Source of the DNA: Streptomyces peucetius
GTDB taxonomy: Bacteria; Actinomycetota; Actinomycetes; Streptomycetales; Streptomycetaceae
DNA: 64,000 nucleotides
Direction of reading: 5' to 3'
NCBI RefSeq assembly: GCF_025854275.1
Contig: NZ_CP107567.1
Span: 6,882,001-6,946,000 of the forward strand
Shown: positions 1 to 7,757 of the stretch, one piece after another
Position numbering within the stretch: position 1 is the stretch's first letter
Layout of the letters: every line of letters starts with the position of its first letter
Program-made: the position numbers and the translations under genes
Notes under the pieces: generated by a model
Told to the model about the DNA's origin: nothing
The model's database searches: none
The model's input: the letters and a program-made list of their open reading frames with translations, nothing else

Positions 1-1
1 T

Positions 2-640
2 TACCAGGGCTCCGACCACAGCGTCCTCGCCATCGTCACGATCGGCGTCGACATCCTTCTCACCACCGAACTCACCCGTCTGATCGGCACGGACGTGCTG
101 GCGCTCGGCGACCCGTGGGGCGACCGGGTCGTGAACATCGGTGAGATCACCGTCGCCCAGACGAGGATCGCGGCGTTCGTCGCGGCGGCGCTGCTCATCA
201 CCGCGTTCCTGCTGGCCTTCCGCTACACCTCGTGGGGCGTGGCGATGCGGGCGGCGGCCGAGAACCCGCAGACGGCCGCGCTGATGGGGGTACGCCTCGG
301 CCGGGTGTCCATGTCGGCGTGGGCGGTCGCCGGTGCGCTGGCCGCGGTCGCGGCGCTGTTCCTGACCGTCTTCCCGACGCCCGGTCTGGAACGGGCCACG
401 TCGCTCGCGGCCCTGAAGGCGTTCCCGGCCGCGATCCTCGGCGGCCTGGACTCGACCACGGGTGCGCTGGCCGGCGGGCTGATCGTCGGGGTCACGGAGT
501 CGTTCGCGACGGGTTACCAGAGCGAACTGACGTTCCTCGGCGGGGGGATCGGCGACCTCGCCCCGTATCTGGTGATGCTGCTCGTGCTACTGGCGCGGCC
601 GGCCGGACTCTTCGGCACGAAGGAGCTCGCGCGTGTCTGA
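2..640 (+). CDS. livH: branched-chain amino acid ABC permease, LivH-type (5' end outside window)
   Basis: Inner-membrane permease subunit of a LIV-type ABC importer for branched-chain or related amino acids. Only the last 212 residues are in the window. They show several hydrophobic spans (for example AFVAAALLITAFLLAF), an EAA-type coupling loop (RAAAENPQTAALMGV), the GGLDSTTGALAGG segment typical of LivH proteins, and a C-terminus ending RPAGLFGTKE as these permeases do. The stop overlaps the next permease start by 8 bases, so translation is probably coupled. The ATPase subunits are not in the window and would be expected upstream. The family is certain; the transported substrate is inferred. 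Confidence 0.9.
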   Translation, partial: YQGSDHSVLAIVTIGVDILLTTELTRLIGTDVLALGDPWGDRVVNIGEITVAQTRIAAFVAAALLITAFLLAFRYTSWGVAMRAAAENPQTAALMGVRLGRVSMSAWAVAGALAAVAALFLTVFPTPGLERATSLAALKAFPAAILGGLDSTTGALAGGLIVGVTESFATGYQSELTFLGGGIGDLAPYLVMLLVLLARPAGLFGTKELARV

Positions 641-1823
641 CACCTCCCGCCCGCACCCGGACACGACGATGGCGCCCCCGCCACCGACGGGCGCCCCCGG
701 CGCCAAGCCTTCGCCGACGCAGGCGGCACAGCCACCCGCCCGGACCGCCAAGCCAGCCGCGGCCGCCGGGCGGTTCCGGCCGCGGCCCCGCGCGTACGTC
801 TGGGGGTTGTTCTCACTCCTCCTCCTCGCGCTGCCCTTCTACCTCGACCGCTTCTGGCTGCAGGCCGGGCTGTTCGCCATGGCCGCCGCCATAGGTGCCA
901 TCGGGCTCAACCTGCTGACCGGCGCGACCGGGCAGCTGTCCATGGGCCACGCCTTTTTCCTCGCCGTCGGCGCGTACGGCTACTGCATCCTGGCGGGCGG
1001 CAACGAGACGCAGAGCGGCCATGAGCTCACCGGCCTCGGTCTGCCGACCTGGCTGGCCGCCGTGCTCGCCGTGTGCCTCGCGGGGGTGGCGGGCGGGGTG
1101 TTCAGTCCGATCGCCGGCCGGCTGCGCGGGGCGTACCTCGGCATCGCGACCCTCGCGCTGATCTTCGTCGGCCAGCATGTGCTGTTCAACGCCCGTGACC
1201 TGACCGGTGGTTTCAACGGGCGGTCCGTGCCCCCGCTCTCCCTCTTCGGGTTCGACTTCGACGACACGGAAGTCCTCGTCGCCGCCGTCCCGTTCCAGTC
1301 CATGGAGAAGCTCTGGTACGCCGCGCTCGTCGCTCTCCTCGCCTGCGGGCTCTTCGCCCGCGGCGTGCTCCGCGGCCGGCCCGGCCGCGCGATGAACGCC
1401 CTGCGGGACCACCGCATCGCCGCGGGCGTGATGGGCGTGCCGGTCGCCCGCTACCGTGCCGCCGTCTTCGTCCTGTCGTCGATGTACGCGGGCCTCGCCG
1501 GCGTCCTGCTCGCCCTGGTCTTCCAGCGGACCGTGCCCGAGTACTTCGGCATGATCCTCTCCCTCGAATACCTCGCCATGATCGTCATCGGCGGTCTCGG
1601 CACGGTCGCGGGAGCTGTCGTCGGCGCGGTCTTCGTCTCGCTGCTGCCCCAGGTGCTCACCCGCTGGAGCGACGCCCTGCCCCTGGTCTCCGCGCCGGGT
1701 ACCGGCGGTGTCTCCCCGGGAGAGGCCTCCCGCTATCTGTACGGCGCGGCGGTCGTCGCGGTCGTGCTGTTCCTGCCCGGCGGACTCACCCGCCTCGTTC
1801 CGTCCCCTCGGGAGAAGAAATGA
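633..1823 (+). CDS. livM: branched-chain amino acid ABC permease, LivM-type
   Basis: Second permease of the LIV-type importer, 396 residues from a GTG that overlaps the upstream stop. An unusually long Pro/Ala-rich cytoplasmic N-terminus of about 50 residues precedes the membrane spans, which start near residue 56. The LivM pattern is clear: TGQLSMGHAFF near the first third, an EAA-type loop (LRDHRIAAGVMGVPVARYR) and IGGLGTVAGAVVGA near the end. It would pair with the LivH-type protein to form the membrane channel. It shares an ATGA overlap with the binding-protein gene that follows. Confidence 0.92.
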   Translation: MSDTSRPHPDTTMAPPPPTGAPGAKPSPTQAAQPPARTAKPAAAAGRFRPRPRAYVWGLFSLLLLALPFYLDRFWLQAGLFAMAAAIGAIGLNLLTGATGQLSMGHAFFLAVGAYGYCILAGGNETQSGHELTGLGLPTWLAAVLAVCLAGVAGGVFSPIAGRLRGAYLGIATLALIFVGQHVLFNARDLTGGFNGRSVPPLSLFGFDFDDTEVLVAAVPFQSMEKLWYAALVALLACGLFARGVLRGRPGRAMNALRDHRIAAGVMGVPVARYRAAVFVLSSMYAGLAGVLLALVFQRTVPEYFGMILSLEYLAMIVIGGLGTVAGAVVGAVFVSLLPQVLTRWSDALPLVSAPGTGGVSPGEASRYLYGAAVVAVVLFLPGGLTRLVPSPREKK

Positions 1824-3079
1824 AGTCAAGAACGTACGCGGCGGTCCTCGCCGTCCTCGCGCTGACGGTGACGGCCGGCTGCAGCTCCAAGGCCGCCGGC
1901 GGCGACGGTGACACCAAGGGCGCCGGGGGAGTGAAGAGCGGGGAGGGCGTCACCGACAAGACCATCACGCTGGGTGTGCTGACCGACATGACCGGGGTCT
2001 ACGCGTCCCTCGGCAAGAGCGTCACCCAGGCGCAGCAGCTGTGGGCGAAGCAGACCAACGACGCCGGCGGCATCTGCGACCGCCGGATCGAACTGACCGT
2101 GCGCGACCACGGCTACGACCCGCAGAAGGCCGTCGCCGGCTACACCGAGCTCGAGCCGAAGGTGCTGGGCTTCGCGCAGTTCATCGGCTCGCCGTTCGTC
2201 GCGGCGGTGGAGCAGCGCATCGACGGCCAGGACAAGGGGCTGGTGCTGCCCCAGGCGTGGTCCGCGAACCTGCTCGGCAGCCCGTACATCCGGGTGCTCG
2301 GCGCGACGTACGACATCGAGACGATCAACGCCGTCGACTACCTGCTCGCCGAGAAGCGCATCGCCAAGGGCGACAGGATCGGGCACGTGTACTTCGAGGG
2401 CGACTACGGCGAGAACGCGCTCGCCGGCTCGAAGTACGCCGCCCGGCAGGCGGGGCTCACCGTCGTCGAGCAGAAGATCAAGCCGACCGACAACGACATG
2501 TCCGCGCAGGTCGCCGCGCTGGAGAAGGCGGGCGTCAAGGCGGTCCTGATCAGCGCCGGACCCCGGCAGGCGGCGTCCCTGGTCGGAGTCGCCGCGGCGA
2601 GGGGCTTCAACGTGCCCGTCGTCGGCAACAACTCCGCCTTCGCGCCGCAGCTGCTGGTCACGCCGGCGGGTCCGGCGCTGTCCAAGGACTTCTACATCGC
2701 CGCCTCCACGCTGCCCATCGGGGCGCCCGACGCGGCTCCGGCGAAACTCGCGAAGGAGTACTCGGCCGCCTACCCGGAGGACGGCCTCGACAACGGCGTG
2801 GTCGCCGGATACTCGGCGGCTTCGGTCTTCGGCGAGGCGCTGAAGAAGGCATGCGACCAGAAGGACCTGACCAGGGAGGGCGTCGACAAGGCGCTCCTCA
2901 CGCTGAACGCGTACGAGAACGGCTTCGGCATCACCCACGACTTCTCCGACCCGAAGGCGCCGTCCACCCGCGAGAGCCTGATCATGAAGCCGGACAAGTC
3001 CGTACCGGGCGGTCTGAAGGTGGTTCGCGAGGCGACGGCCGCGCAGGCGGCGGAGTCGTACCAGCCGTCGGTGGGCTGA
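1820..3079 (+). CDS. ABC substrate-binding lipoprotein (LivK-like)
   Basis: Extracytoplasmic substrate-binding protein of the importer, 419 residues. A signal peptide ends in the lipobox VTAGC with the lipidated Cys at residue 21, followed by a Gly/Ser/Lys-rich linker. The mature part starts with the type I periplasmic-binding pattern (ITLGVLTDMTGVYASLG) and continues with the two-lobed fold typical of receptor ligand-binding proteins (VYFEGDYGENAL, LISAGPRQAASLVG). The start ATG overlaps the permease stop (ATGA) and is preceded by GGAGAAG. A terminator follows directly, so this is the last gene of the operon. The ligand cannot be read from sequence; short-chain amides or urea are alternatives to amino acids. 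Confidence 0.92.
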   Translation: MKSRTYAAVLAVLALTVTAGCSSKAAGGDGDTKGAGGVKSGEGVTDKTITLGVLTDMTGVYASLGKSVTQAQQLWAKQTNDAGGICDRRIELTVRDHGYDPQKAVAGYTELEPKVLGFAQFIGSPFVAAVEQRIDGQDKGLVLPQAWSANLLGSPYIRVLGATYDIETINAVDYLLAEKRIAKGDRIGHVYFEGDYGENALAGSKYAARQAGLTVVEQKIKPTDNDMSAQVAALEKAGVKAVLISAGPRQAASLVGVAAARGFNVPVVGNNSAFAPQLLVTPAGPALSKDFYIAASTLPIGAPDAAPAKLAKEYSAAYPEDGLDNGVVAGYSAASVFGEALKKACDQKDLTREGVDKALLTLNAYENGFGITHDFSDPKAPSTRESLIMKPDKSVPGGLKVVREATAAQAAESYQPSVG

Positions 3080-3103
3080 CCTGCCCGGTTCCTGCGTTCC
3101 CGT

Positions 3104-3141
3104 CCCCGTCCCCGAGCACCTCGCCCGGGGACGGGGCTTTT
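3104..3141 (+). terminator. intrinsic terminator of the amino acid importer operon
   Basis: A perfect 11-bp stem (CCCCGTCCCCG at 3104-3114 pairing with 3126-3136) with an 11-base loop is followed by CTTTT. It lies 25 bases after the binding-protein stop. Confidence 0.9.
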
Positions 3142-3153
3142 CGTGCGCGACCC

Positions 3154-3309
3154 GTGCCACCGCACGGTCGTCGGGCGCCTGCCGCCGATGCGGACTTCGC
3201 CTCCGTGGATTCACGGGTGCAGGAAGGCGTCCACTGGGTACCCGCCCTGCTGTGCACGGCCCGCACGGCAGACCTTGCCCTGCGGCAGATCCAGGAGGAG
3301 GCGCAGTAA
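3154..3309 (+). CDS. possible short ORF coupled to the SRPBCC gene
   Basis: An open frame of about 51 codons (GTG at 3154; a later GTG at 3205 would give 34) ends in TAA that overlaps the next start (TAATG). Its C-terminus, ALLCTARTADLALRQIQEEAQ minus the first residue, reads like ordinary protein. The overlap with a well-placed ATG is the main reason to list it. No ribosome site is visible, and it may be only a leader or chance frame. Confidence 0.22.
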   Translation: MPPHGRRAPAADADFASVDSRVQEGVHWVPALLCTARTADLALRQIQEEAQ

Positions 3310-3767
3310 TGAGCACGGTGAAGGAGACCGTCGAGGTCGAGGTCCCCGTCCGCACCGCCTACAACCAGTGGACGCAGTTCGAGGAGTTCCCGAACTTCAT
3401 GGAAGGCGTCGAGCAGATCACTCAGGTCGACGACCGCCACAACCACTGGACCACCAAGATCGGCGGGGTGCAGCGGGAGTTCGACACCGAGATCGTCGAC
3501 CAGCTCCCCGACGAACGGATCACATGGCGCACCGTCAGCGGCGACACCAAGCAGCGGGGCATGGTCAGCTTCCAGCGCCTGGACGACACGCACACACGGG
3601 TGGAACTCGTGATGGACATCGAGCCCGGCGGCATGGCCGAGAAGGCGGGTGACATGACCGGGATGATCGACCGGCGGGTGAAGGGCGACATGCATCGCTT
3701 CAAGGAGTACATCGAGCACCGCGGTGGCGAGAGCGGAGCCTGGCGGGGTCGCATCAAGCCCGGATGA
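3309..3767 (+). CDS. SRPBCC-family (polyketide cyclase/START-like) protein
   Basis: Small soluble protein of 152 residues with the START/SRPBCC helix-grip fold, which binds hydrophobic ligands. It opens with the family pattern TVEVEVPVRTAYNQWTQFEE FPNF-like (split here), then alternating strands and a C-terminal amphipathic helix (RRVKGDMHRFKEYIEHRG). Start chosen at ATG 3309 because AGGAGGAG lies 8 bases upstream; a longer in-frame start at 3252 has no ribosome site. Relatives of this type are called cyclase/dehydrase, but most have no known enzyme activity. A second SRPBCC gene lies at 18096. Confidence 0.85.
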   Translation: MSTVKETVEVEVPVRTAYNQWTQFEEFPNFMEGVEQITQVDDRHNHWTTKIGGVQREFDTEIVDQLPDERITWRTVSGDTKQRGMVSFQRLDDTHTRVELVMDIEPGGMAEKAGDMTGMIDRRVKGDMHRFKEYIEHRGGESGAWRGRIKPG

Positions 3768-3846
3768 CCCTCCGGCTCCCGGGCCCCGGGTCGCCGCAGT
3801 GGCCGCCACCGCACCGGTGGCGGCCACTGCCGCGTACGCTCTGCCC

Positions 3847-4233
3847 ATGGTGCATGTACTGGGCAGCAGGACGCTGCTGAGCCCCACCGACCCGCAGCGC
3901 TCGCGCGACTTCTACGGCAAGACCCTGGGTCTCGCCGTCTACCGCGAATTCGGGACCGGACCGGAGCGGGGAACGGTGTACTTCCTCGGCGGCGGATTCC
4001 TCGAACTCTCGGGCCGCTCCGACACCCCGCCCTCACCCGCTGTGCGGCTGTGGCTCCAGGTGCCCGATGTACACGCCGCCCACGACGAGCTGCTGGCCCG
4101 GGGCGTCGAGGTGCTCCGGGCGCCGCAGAAGGAGCCGTGGGGGCTGGTCGAGATGTGGATCGCGGACCCGGACGGGGTGCGCATCGCGGTGGTCGAGGTG
4201 CCCGAGGACCATCCGCTGCGCCACCGTCCCTGA
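3847..4233 (+). CDS. VOC-family (glyoxalase-like) protein
   Basis: Protein of 128 residues made of the beta-alpha-beta-beta-beta repeats of the vicinal oxygen chelate superfamily: an N-terminal unit (SRTLLSPTDPQRSRDFYGK, then YFLGGGFLEL) and a C-terminal unit (LWLQVPDVHAAHDELL, then WIADPDGVRIAVVEV). The last motif, xDPDGxRIxVVE, is a common VOC signature. It could be a dioxygenase, a lyase or an antibiotic-binding protein; nothing local decides. ATG 3847 fits the domain boundary. It converges on pssA, with a shared terminator between. Confidence 0.85.
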   Translation: MVHVLGSRTLLSPTDPQRSRDFYGKTLGLAVYREFGTGPERGTVYFLGGGFLELSGRSDTPPSPAVRLWLQVPDVHAAHDELLARGVEVLRAPQKEPWGLVEMWIADPDGVRIAVVEVPEDHPLRHRP

Positions 4234-4260
4234 CCATACGGCCCGGCCGGCGGCCGGCAA

Positions 4261-4304
4261 ACGCCGAGGGCCCCGGAAGCGGATGCTTCCGGGGCCCTCG
4301 GCGT
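4261..4304. terminator. bidirectional terminator, perfect 20-bp stem
   Basis: Bases 4261-4280 pair perfectly with 4285-4304 around a 4-base GGAT loop. The element sits between the convergent VOC gene and pssA, 28 bases from one stop and 44 from the other, and can end transcription from both sides. Confidence 0.9.
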
Positions 4305-4347
4305 TCGGCCGTCGAGTACGGGACGGCCGTCACGTACCCGATCTGCG

Positions 4348-5208
4348 CTACGGGATCTGCGCCGCCCGCGCCTCGCGGCTCTCGCGCCGGTTGTCGCGGA
4401 ACGTGTTCACGCGACGGGCGGTGGCGAAGAGGGGGATCGTCGCCGCCATGACGATCTGCAGCGCGCAGCCCATCTGCAGCAGTACCTGGCCGCCCGGCGC
4501 GTCGAACGCCCACGCCGCCAGCATGCCCATGGCCGAGACGATCCAGCCGAGCATCGCCACCGCGAGGACGCCCCGCGGCTTCGGGTACTCGACCCGGCTC
4601 ACCATCAGCCACGCGGTACCGACGACCGCCAGCAGTGTCGCCTCGAACGGCAGCTCGAGCAGCACGATCGAGACGACCGTGAGTGCGCCGAACGGCGACG
4701 GCATGCCCTGGAACGTGCCGTCCTTCACGGTGACGCACGAGAAGCGGGCAAGCCGCAGCACCACCGCCAGCAGCACAACGATCGCGCCCACCGCCGCGAC
4801 CCGCTCATGCGCGTCACTCGCGACCATGCCGTACACGAGCACGAAGTACGCCGGCGCCAGACCGAAGCTGATCAGATCGGAGAGATTGTCCAGCTCCGCG
4901 CCCATCGGCGACGACCGCAGCTTGCGGGCGACGAGGCCGTCGAACAGGTCGAAGACAGCCGCGCACAGCATCAGTATCACGGCCGTGGCCGCGCTGTTGC
5001 GGGCCATGCCCGACTCGTCACCCGAGAGGTGCGGGATGAGGATGCCGGTGGTGGTGAAGTACACCGCCATGAAGCCGCACGTCGCGTTACCGAGCGTCAG
5101 CGTGTCCGCTATCGACAGCCGGAGGGACAGCGGCATTTCCTCCGCGTCGTCGTCCTCGTCGTCGGCGACCCAGTTCGTGGCCTGTGTGTCGGGATCAATC
5201 ACGGTCAA
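4348..5208 (-). CDS. pssA: CDP-diacylglycerol-serine O-phosphatidyltransferase
   Basis: Integral membrane enzyme that joins CDP-diacylglycerol and L-serine to give phosphatidylserine, the precursor of phosphatidylethanolamine. The CDP-alcohol phosphotransferase signature is complete: D90-G91-x2-A94-R95, G103, D107 and D111 (DGLVAR then GAELDNLSD). Several membrane spans follow. The first 25 residues are strongly acidic (DDEDDDAEE). Its start lies inside the end of psd (14-base overlap), so the two enzymes of phosphatidylethanolamine synthesis are made from one message. 286 residues. Confidence 0.95.
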   Translation of the reverse strand: MTVIDPDTQATNWVADDEDDDAEEMPLSLRLSIADTLTLGNATCGFMAVYFTTTGILIPHLSGDESGMARNSAATAVILMLCAAVFDLFDGLVARKLRSSPMGAELDNLSDLISFGLAPAYFVLVYGMVASDAHERVAAVGAIVVLLAVVLRLARFSCVTVKDGTFQGMPSPFGALTVVSIVLLELPFEATLLAVVGTAWLMVSRVEYPKPRGVLAVAMLGWIVSAMGMLAAWAFDAPGGQVLLQMGCALQIVMAATIPLFATARRVNTFRDNRRESREARAAQIP

Positions 5209-5851
5209 TTCGAGTCACCCCCGCAGTCGTGGTCTGACCGACCTCGACAGCGACGTCGACACCTTCCGGAAGGTAGATGTCAACGCGCGATCCGAAGCGG
5301 ATCAGACCGATGCGGTCGCCCTGCTCGACCTTGGTGCCCTGCGGGATGTACGGGACGATCCGCCGCGCGACCGCGCCGGCGATCTGCACCATCTCGATGT
5401 CGCCGAGCTCGGTGTCGAAGTGCCAGACAACGCGCTCGTTGTTCTCGCTCTCCTTGTTGAACGCGGGGACGAAACCGCCCGGGACGTGCTCGACCGACGT
5501 CACCGTGCCCGAGAGGGGCGCGCGGTTGACGTGGACGTTGAGCGGGCTCATGAAGATCGCGACGCGGGTACGTCCGTCCTTCCACGGCATGATGCTCTGC
5601 ACCACACCGTCGGCGGGCGAGATGACCCGGCCGTGTGCGATCTCACGCTCGGGGTCGCGGAAGAACCACAGCATGCCCGCCGCGAGCGCGGTGGTGGGCA
5701 CGGCGATGGCCGCGGCACGCCGGGAGCGGCGTGAGCGGGCCAGGCTGAGTGCGGCGGTGGCGACGGTCGGCAGAAGCCACGGCGATGCTCCGCGAGCGAT
5801 ACGTACGCCACGGAGGCTGTCGCGAGGTGCAGAGGTTTGGCTGTGGGGCAT
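5195..5851 (-). CDS. psd: phosphatidylserine decarboxylase proenzyme
   Basis: Converts phosphatidylserine to phosphatidylethanolamine with a pyruvoyl cofactor made by self-cleavage. The short PSD-A type is shown by ISPADG (around residue 80), the FMSPLNVHVNR segment and the FGSRVD cleavage motif; the G187-S188 bond would be cut, leaving a small alpha chain of about 31 residues. One or two hydrophobic segments near residues 25-63 anchor it. I start at ATG 5851, which has GAAGG six bases upstream; a TTG at 5887 would add 12 residues with no ribosome site. It overlaps pssA. Confidence 0.94.
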   Translation of the reverse strand: MPHSQTSAPRDSLRGVRIARGASPWLLPTVATAALSLARSRRSRRAAAIAVPTTALAAGMLWFFRDPEREIAHGRVISPADGVVQSIMPWKDGRTRVAIFMSPLNVHVNRAPLSGTVTSVEHVPGGFVPAFNKESENNERVVWHFDTELGDIEMVQIAGAVARRIVPYIPQGTKVEQGDRIGLIRFGSRVDIYLPEGVDVAVEVGQTTTAGVTRIDRD

Positions 5852-5951
5852 GGATGACCTTCGTAGCGGATGATGCCGCGCTGGCAACGGGGGACGGCGG
5901 CTTTCCCGCGATCGTATCGGTTACGACCCGCAACTGGGAAAGGCAGAAGCC

Positions 5952-6009
5952 GAGTCGGCGGCCGGAAGATGATGACAGGGTGTGATCACCTTCCGGCCGT
6001 AACCGACTC
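5952..6009 (-). terminator. terminator of the ethylmalonyl-CoA gene run
   Basis: Two stacked stems: GAGTCGG (5952-5958) with CCGACTC (6003-6009) and GGCCGGAAG (5960-5968) with CTTCCGGCC (5990-5998), closing a 21-base loop. It lies just downstream of mcd on the minus strand and before psd, separating the pathway genes from psd-pssA. Confidence 0.75.
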
Positions 6010-6020
6010 AAAAGCGACAA

Positions 6021-7226
6021 TCAACCCTGGAATCGGTACTCCTCGAGCAGCCGACGACCAATGATCATTTTCTGGATCTCGGCGGTACCCTCACCGATCA
6101 GCAGCATCGGGGCCTCGCGGTAGAGGCGCTCGATCTCGTACTCCTTGGAGAAGCCGTAGCCGCCGTGGATACGGAAGGCGTCCTCGACGACTTCCTTGCA
6201 GTACTCGGAGGCGAGGTACTTCGCCATCCCTGCCTCCAGGTCGTTTCGTTCCCCGGAGTCCTTTTTGCGTGCCGCATTCACCATCATCGCATGCGCGGCC
6301 TCGACCTTGGTGGCCATCTCGGCCAGCTTGAACTGAATCGCCTGGTGGGAGGCGATGGGCTTGCCGAAAGTGTGACGCTGCTGGGCATAGGAGACACCCA
6401 GCTCGAAGGCACGCTGCGCGACGCCGCAGCCACGGGCCGCGACATTCACCCGGCCGACCTCGACGCCGTCCATCATTTGGTAAAACCCTCGGCCGGTGGT
6501 CCCGCCGAGGACCCGATCGGCCGGAATGCGCAGTCCGTCCATGATGAGCTCGGTCGTGTCGACGCCCTTGTAGCCCATCTTGTCGATCTTCCCGGGGATG
6601 GTGAGGCCGGGGCGGACCTCTCCGAAGCCGGGCTCCTTCTCGACCAGGAAGGTCGTCATCGACTTGTGGGGGGCGGTCCCCTCCGGGTGTCCTTCGTCAC
6701 TCCGGCACAGGACGGCGACCAGAGTGGACGTGCCGCCGTTCGTCAGCCACATCTTCTGGCCGTTGAGGACGTACTCGTCGCCGTCCTTGACGCCCTTGGA
6801 CGTGATGGCCGACACGTCCGAACCGAGGCCCGGCTCCGACATCGAGAACGCGCCCCGCACCTCGCCGAGCGCCATCCGCGGCAGGAAGGTGTCCTTCTGC
6901 TCCTGCGTGCCGTGCTGCTTGAGCATGTACGCCACGATGAAGTGCGTGTTGATGATGCCGGAGACGGACATCCAGCCACGGGCGATCTCCTCGACGCACA
7001 GCGCGTACGTGAGAAGGGACTCACCCAGGCCGCCGTACTCCTCGGGGATCATCAGGCCGAAGAGGCCGAGCTCCTTGAGACCGTCGACGATCTCCTGCGG
7101 GTACTCGTCCTTGTGCTCCAGCTCGGTGGCGACAGGAATGATCTCCTTGTCGACAAAGTCCCGAACGGTGGACAGGATCTCCTGCTGGACGTCGGTCAGA
7201 CCTGCGGTCCGGGCGAGTCGGGCCAT
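6021..7226 (-). CDS. mcd: acyl-CoA dehydrogenase, probable (2S)-methylsuccinyl-CoA dehydrogenase
   Basis: FAD-dependent acyl-CoA dehydrogenase of 401 residues. Seen: N-terminal helical domain, the central flavin-binding stretch (AFSMSEPGLGSDVS), and the C-terminal catalytic region with IGEGTAEIQ, where Glu379 is the usual base. By position next to mch, mcl, meaA and ccr it should oxidise methylsuccinyl-CoA to mesaconyl-CoA in the ethylmalonyl-CoA pathway; the sequence alone shows only the superfamily. It is the last gene of the run, two bases after mch, and a stem-loop follows. Confidence 0.88.
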   Translation of the reverse strand: MARLARTAGLTDVQQEILSTVRDFVDKEIIPVATELEHKDEYPQEIVDGLKELGLFGLMIPEEYGGLGESLLTYALCVEEIARGWMSVSGIINTHFIVAYMLKQHGTQEQKDTFLPRMALGEVRGAFSMSEPGLGSDVSAITSKGVKDGDEYVLNGQKMWLTNGGTSTLVAVLCRSDEGHPEGTAPHKSMTTFLVEKEPGFGEVRPGLTIPGKIDKMGYKGVDTTELIMDGLRIPADRVLGGTTGRGFYQMMDGVEVGRVNVAARGCGVAQRAFELGVSYAQQRHTFGKPIASHQAIQFKLAEMATKVEAAHAMMVNAARKKDSGERNDLEAGMAKYLASEYCKEVVEDAFRIHGGYGFSKEYEIERLYREAPMLLIGEGTAEIQKMIIGRRLLEEYRFQG

Positions 7227-7228
7227 GA

Positions 7229-7741
7229 CTACTTCTCCTGCGTCTTGAGCTCGGGGCGGCCGGGCTGCTCGCCGCCGCGCTCCTTGATGTACGTCTCCGT
7301 CGGGACCATCACCTTGCGCCGGAAGACGCAGACGAGGGTGCCGTCCTGCTTGTAGCCCTTGGTCTCGACGTGGACGATGCCGCGGTCGTTCTTCGACTTC
7401 GACGGGGTCTTGTCGAGGACCGTCGTCTCGCCGTAGATGGTGTCGCCGTGGAACGTCGGCGCCACGTGGCGCAGCGACTCGATCTCCAGGTTGGCGATGG
7501 CCTTGCCGGAGACGTCCGGCACGGACATGCCCAGCAGCAGCGAGTAGATGTAGTTCCCCACGACGACGTTCTTGCCGAAGTCCGTCGTGTTCTCCGCATA
7601 GTTGGCGTCCATGTGGAGGGGGTGGTGGTTCATCGTCAGGAGACAGAAGAGGTGGTCGTCGTACTCGGTGACCGTCTTCCCGGGCCAGTGCTTGTAGACG
7701 GCCCCGACCTCGAACTCCTCGTAGGTGCGTCCGAACTGCAT
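7229..7741 (-). CDS. mch: MaoC-type hydratase, probable mesaconyl-CoA hydratase
   Basis: Hot-dog-fold MaoC dehydratase of 170 residues. The hydratase-2 type catalytic stretch is visible: a Asn-His-His region followed by HMD (NHHPLHMDANYAE), with VVGNYIYSLLLGM after it. In this cluster it should hydrate mesaconyl-CoA to beta-methylmalyl-CoA. I start at ATG 7741, giving MQFGRTYEEFEVG and GAAAGG ten bases upstream; the open frame runs 22 codons further up into the neighbouring mcl gene but without support. It starts 16 bases after the mcl stop. Confidence 0.88.
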   Translation of the reverse strand: MQFGRTYEEFEVGAVYKHWPGKTVTEYDDHLFCLLTMNHHPLHMDANYAENTTDFGKNVVVGNYIYSLLLGMSVPDVSGKAIANLEIESLRHVAPTFHGDTIYGETTVLDKTPSKSKNDRGIVHVETKGYKQDGTLVCVFRRKVMVPTETYIKERGGEQPGRPELKTQEK

Positions 7742-7757
7742 GTCGCTCAGGGCCTTT

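Noticed and set aside
813..1829. 338-codon minus-strand frame rich in Asp, Glu, Arg and His
   Set aside because: Antisense shadow of the LivM gene; composition is that of complement codons and no domain is visible.
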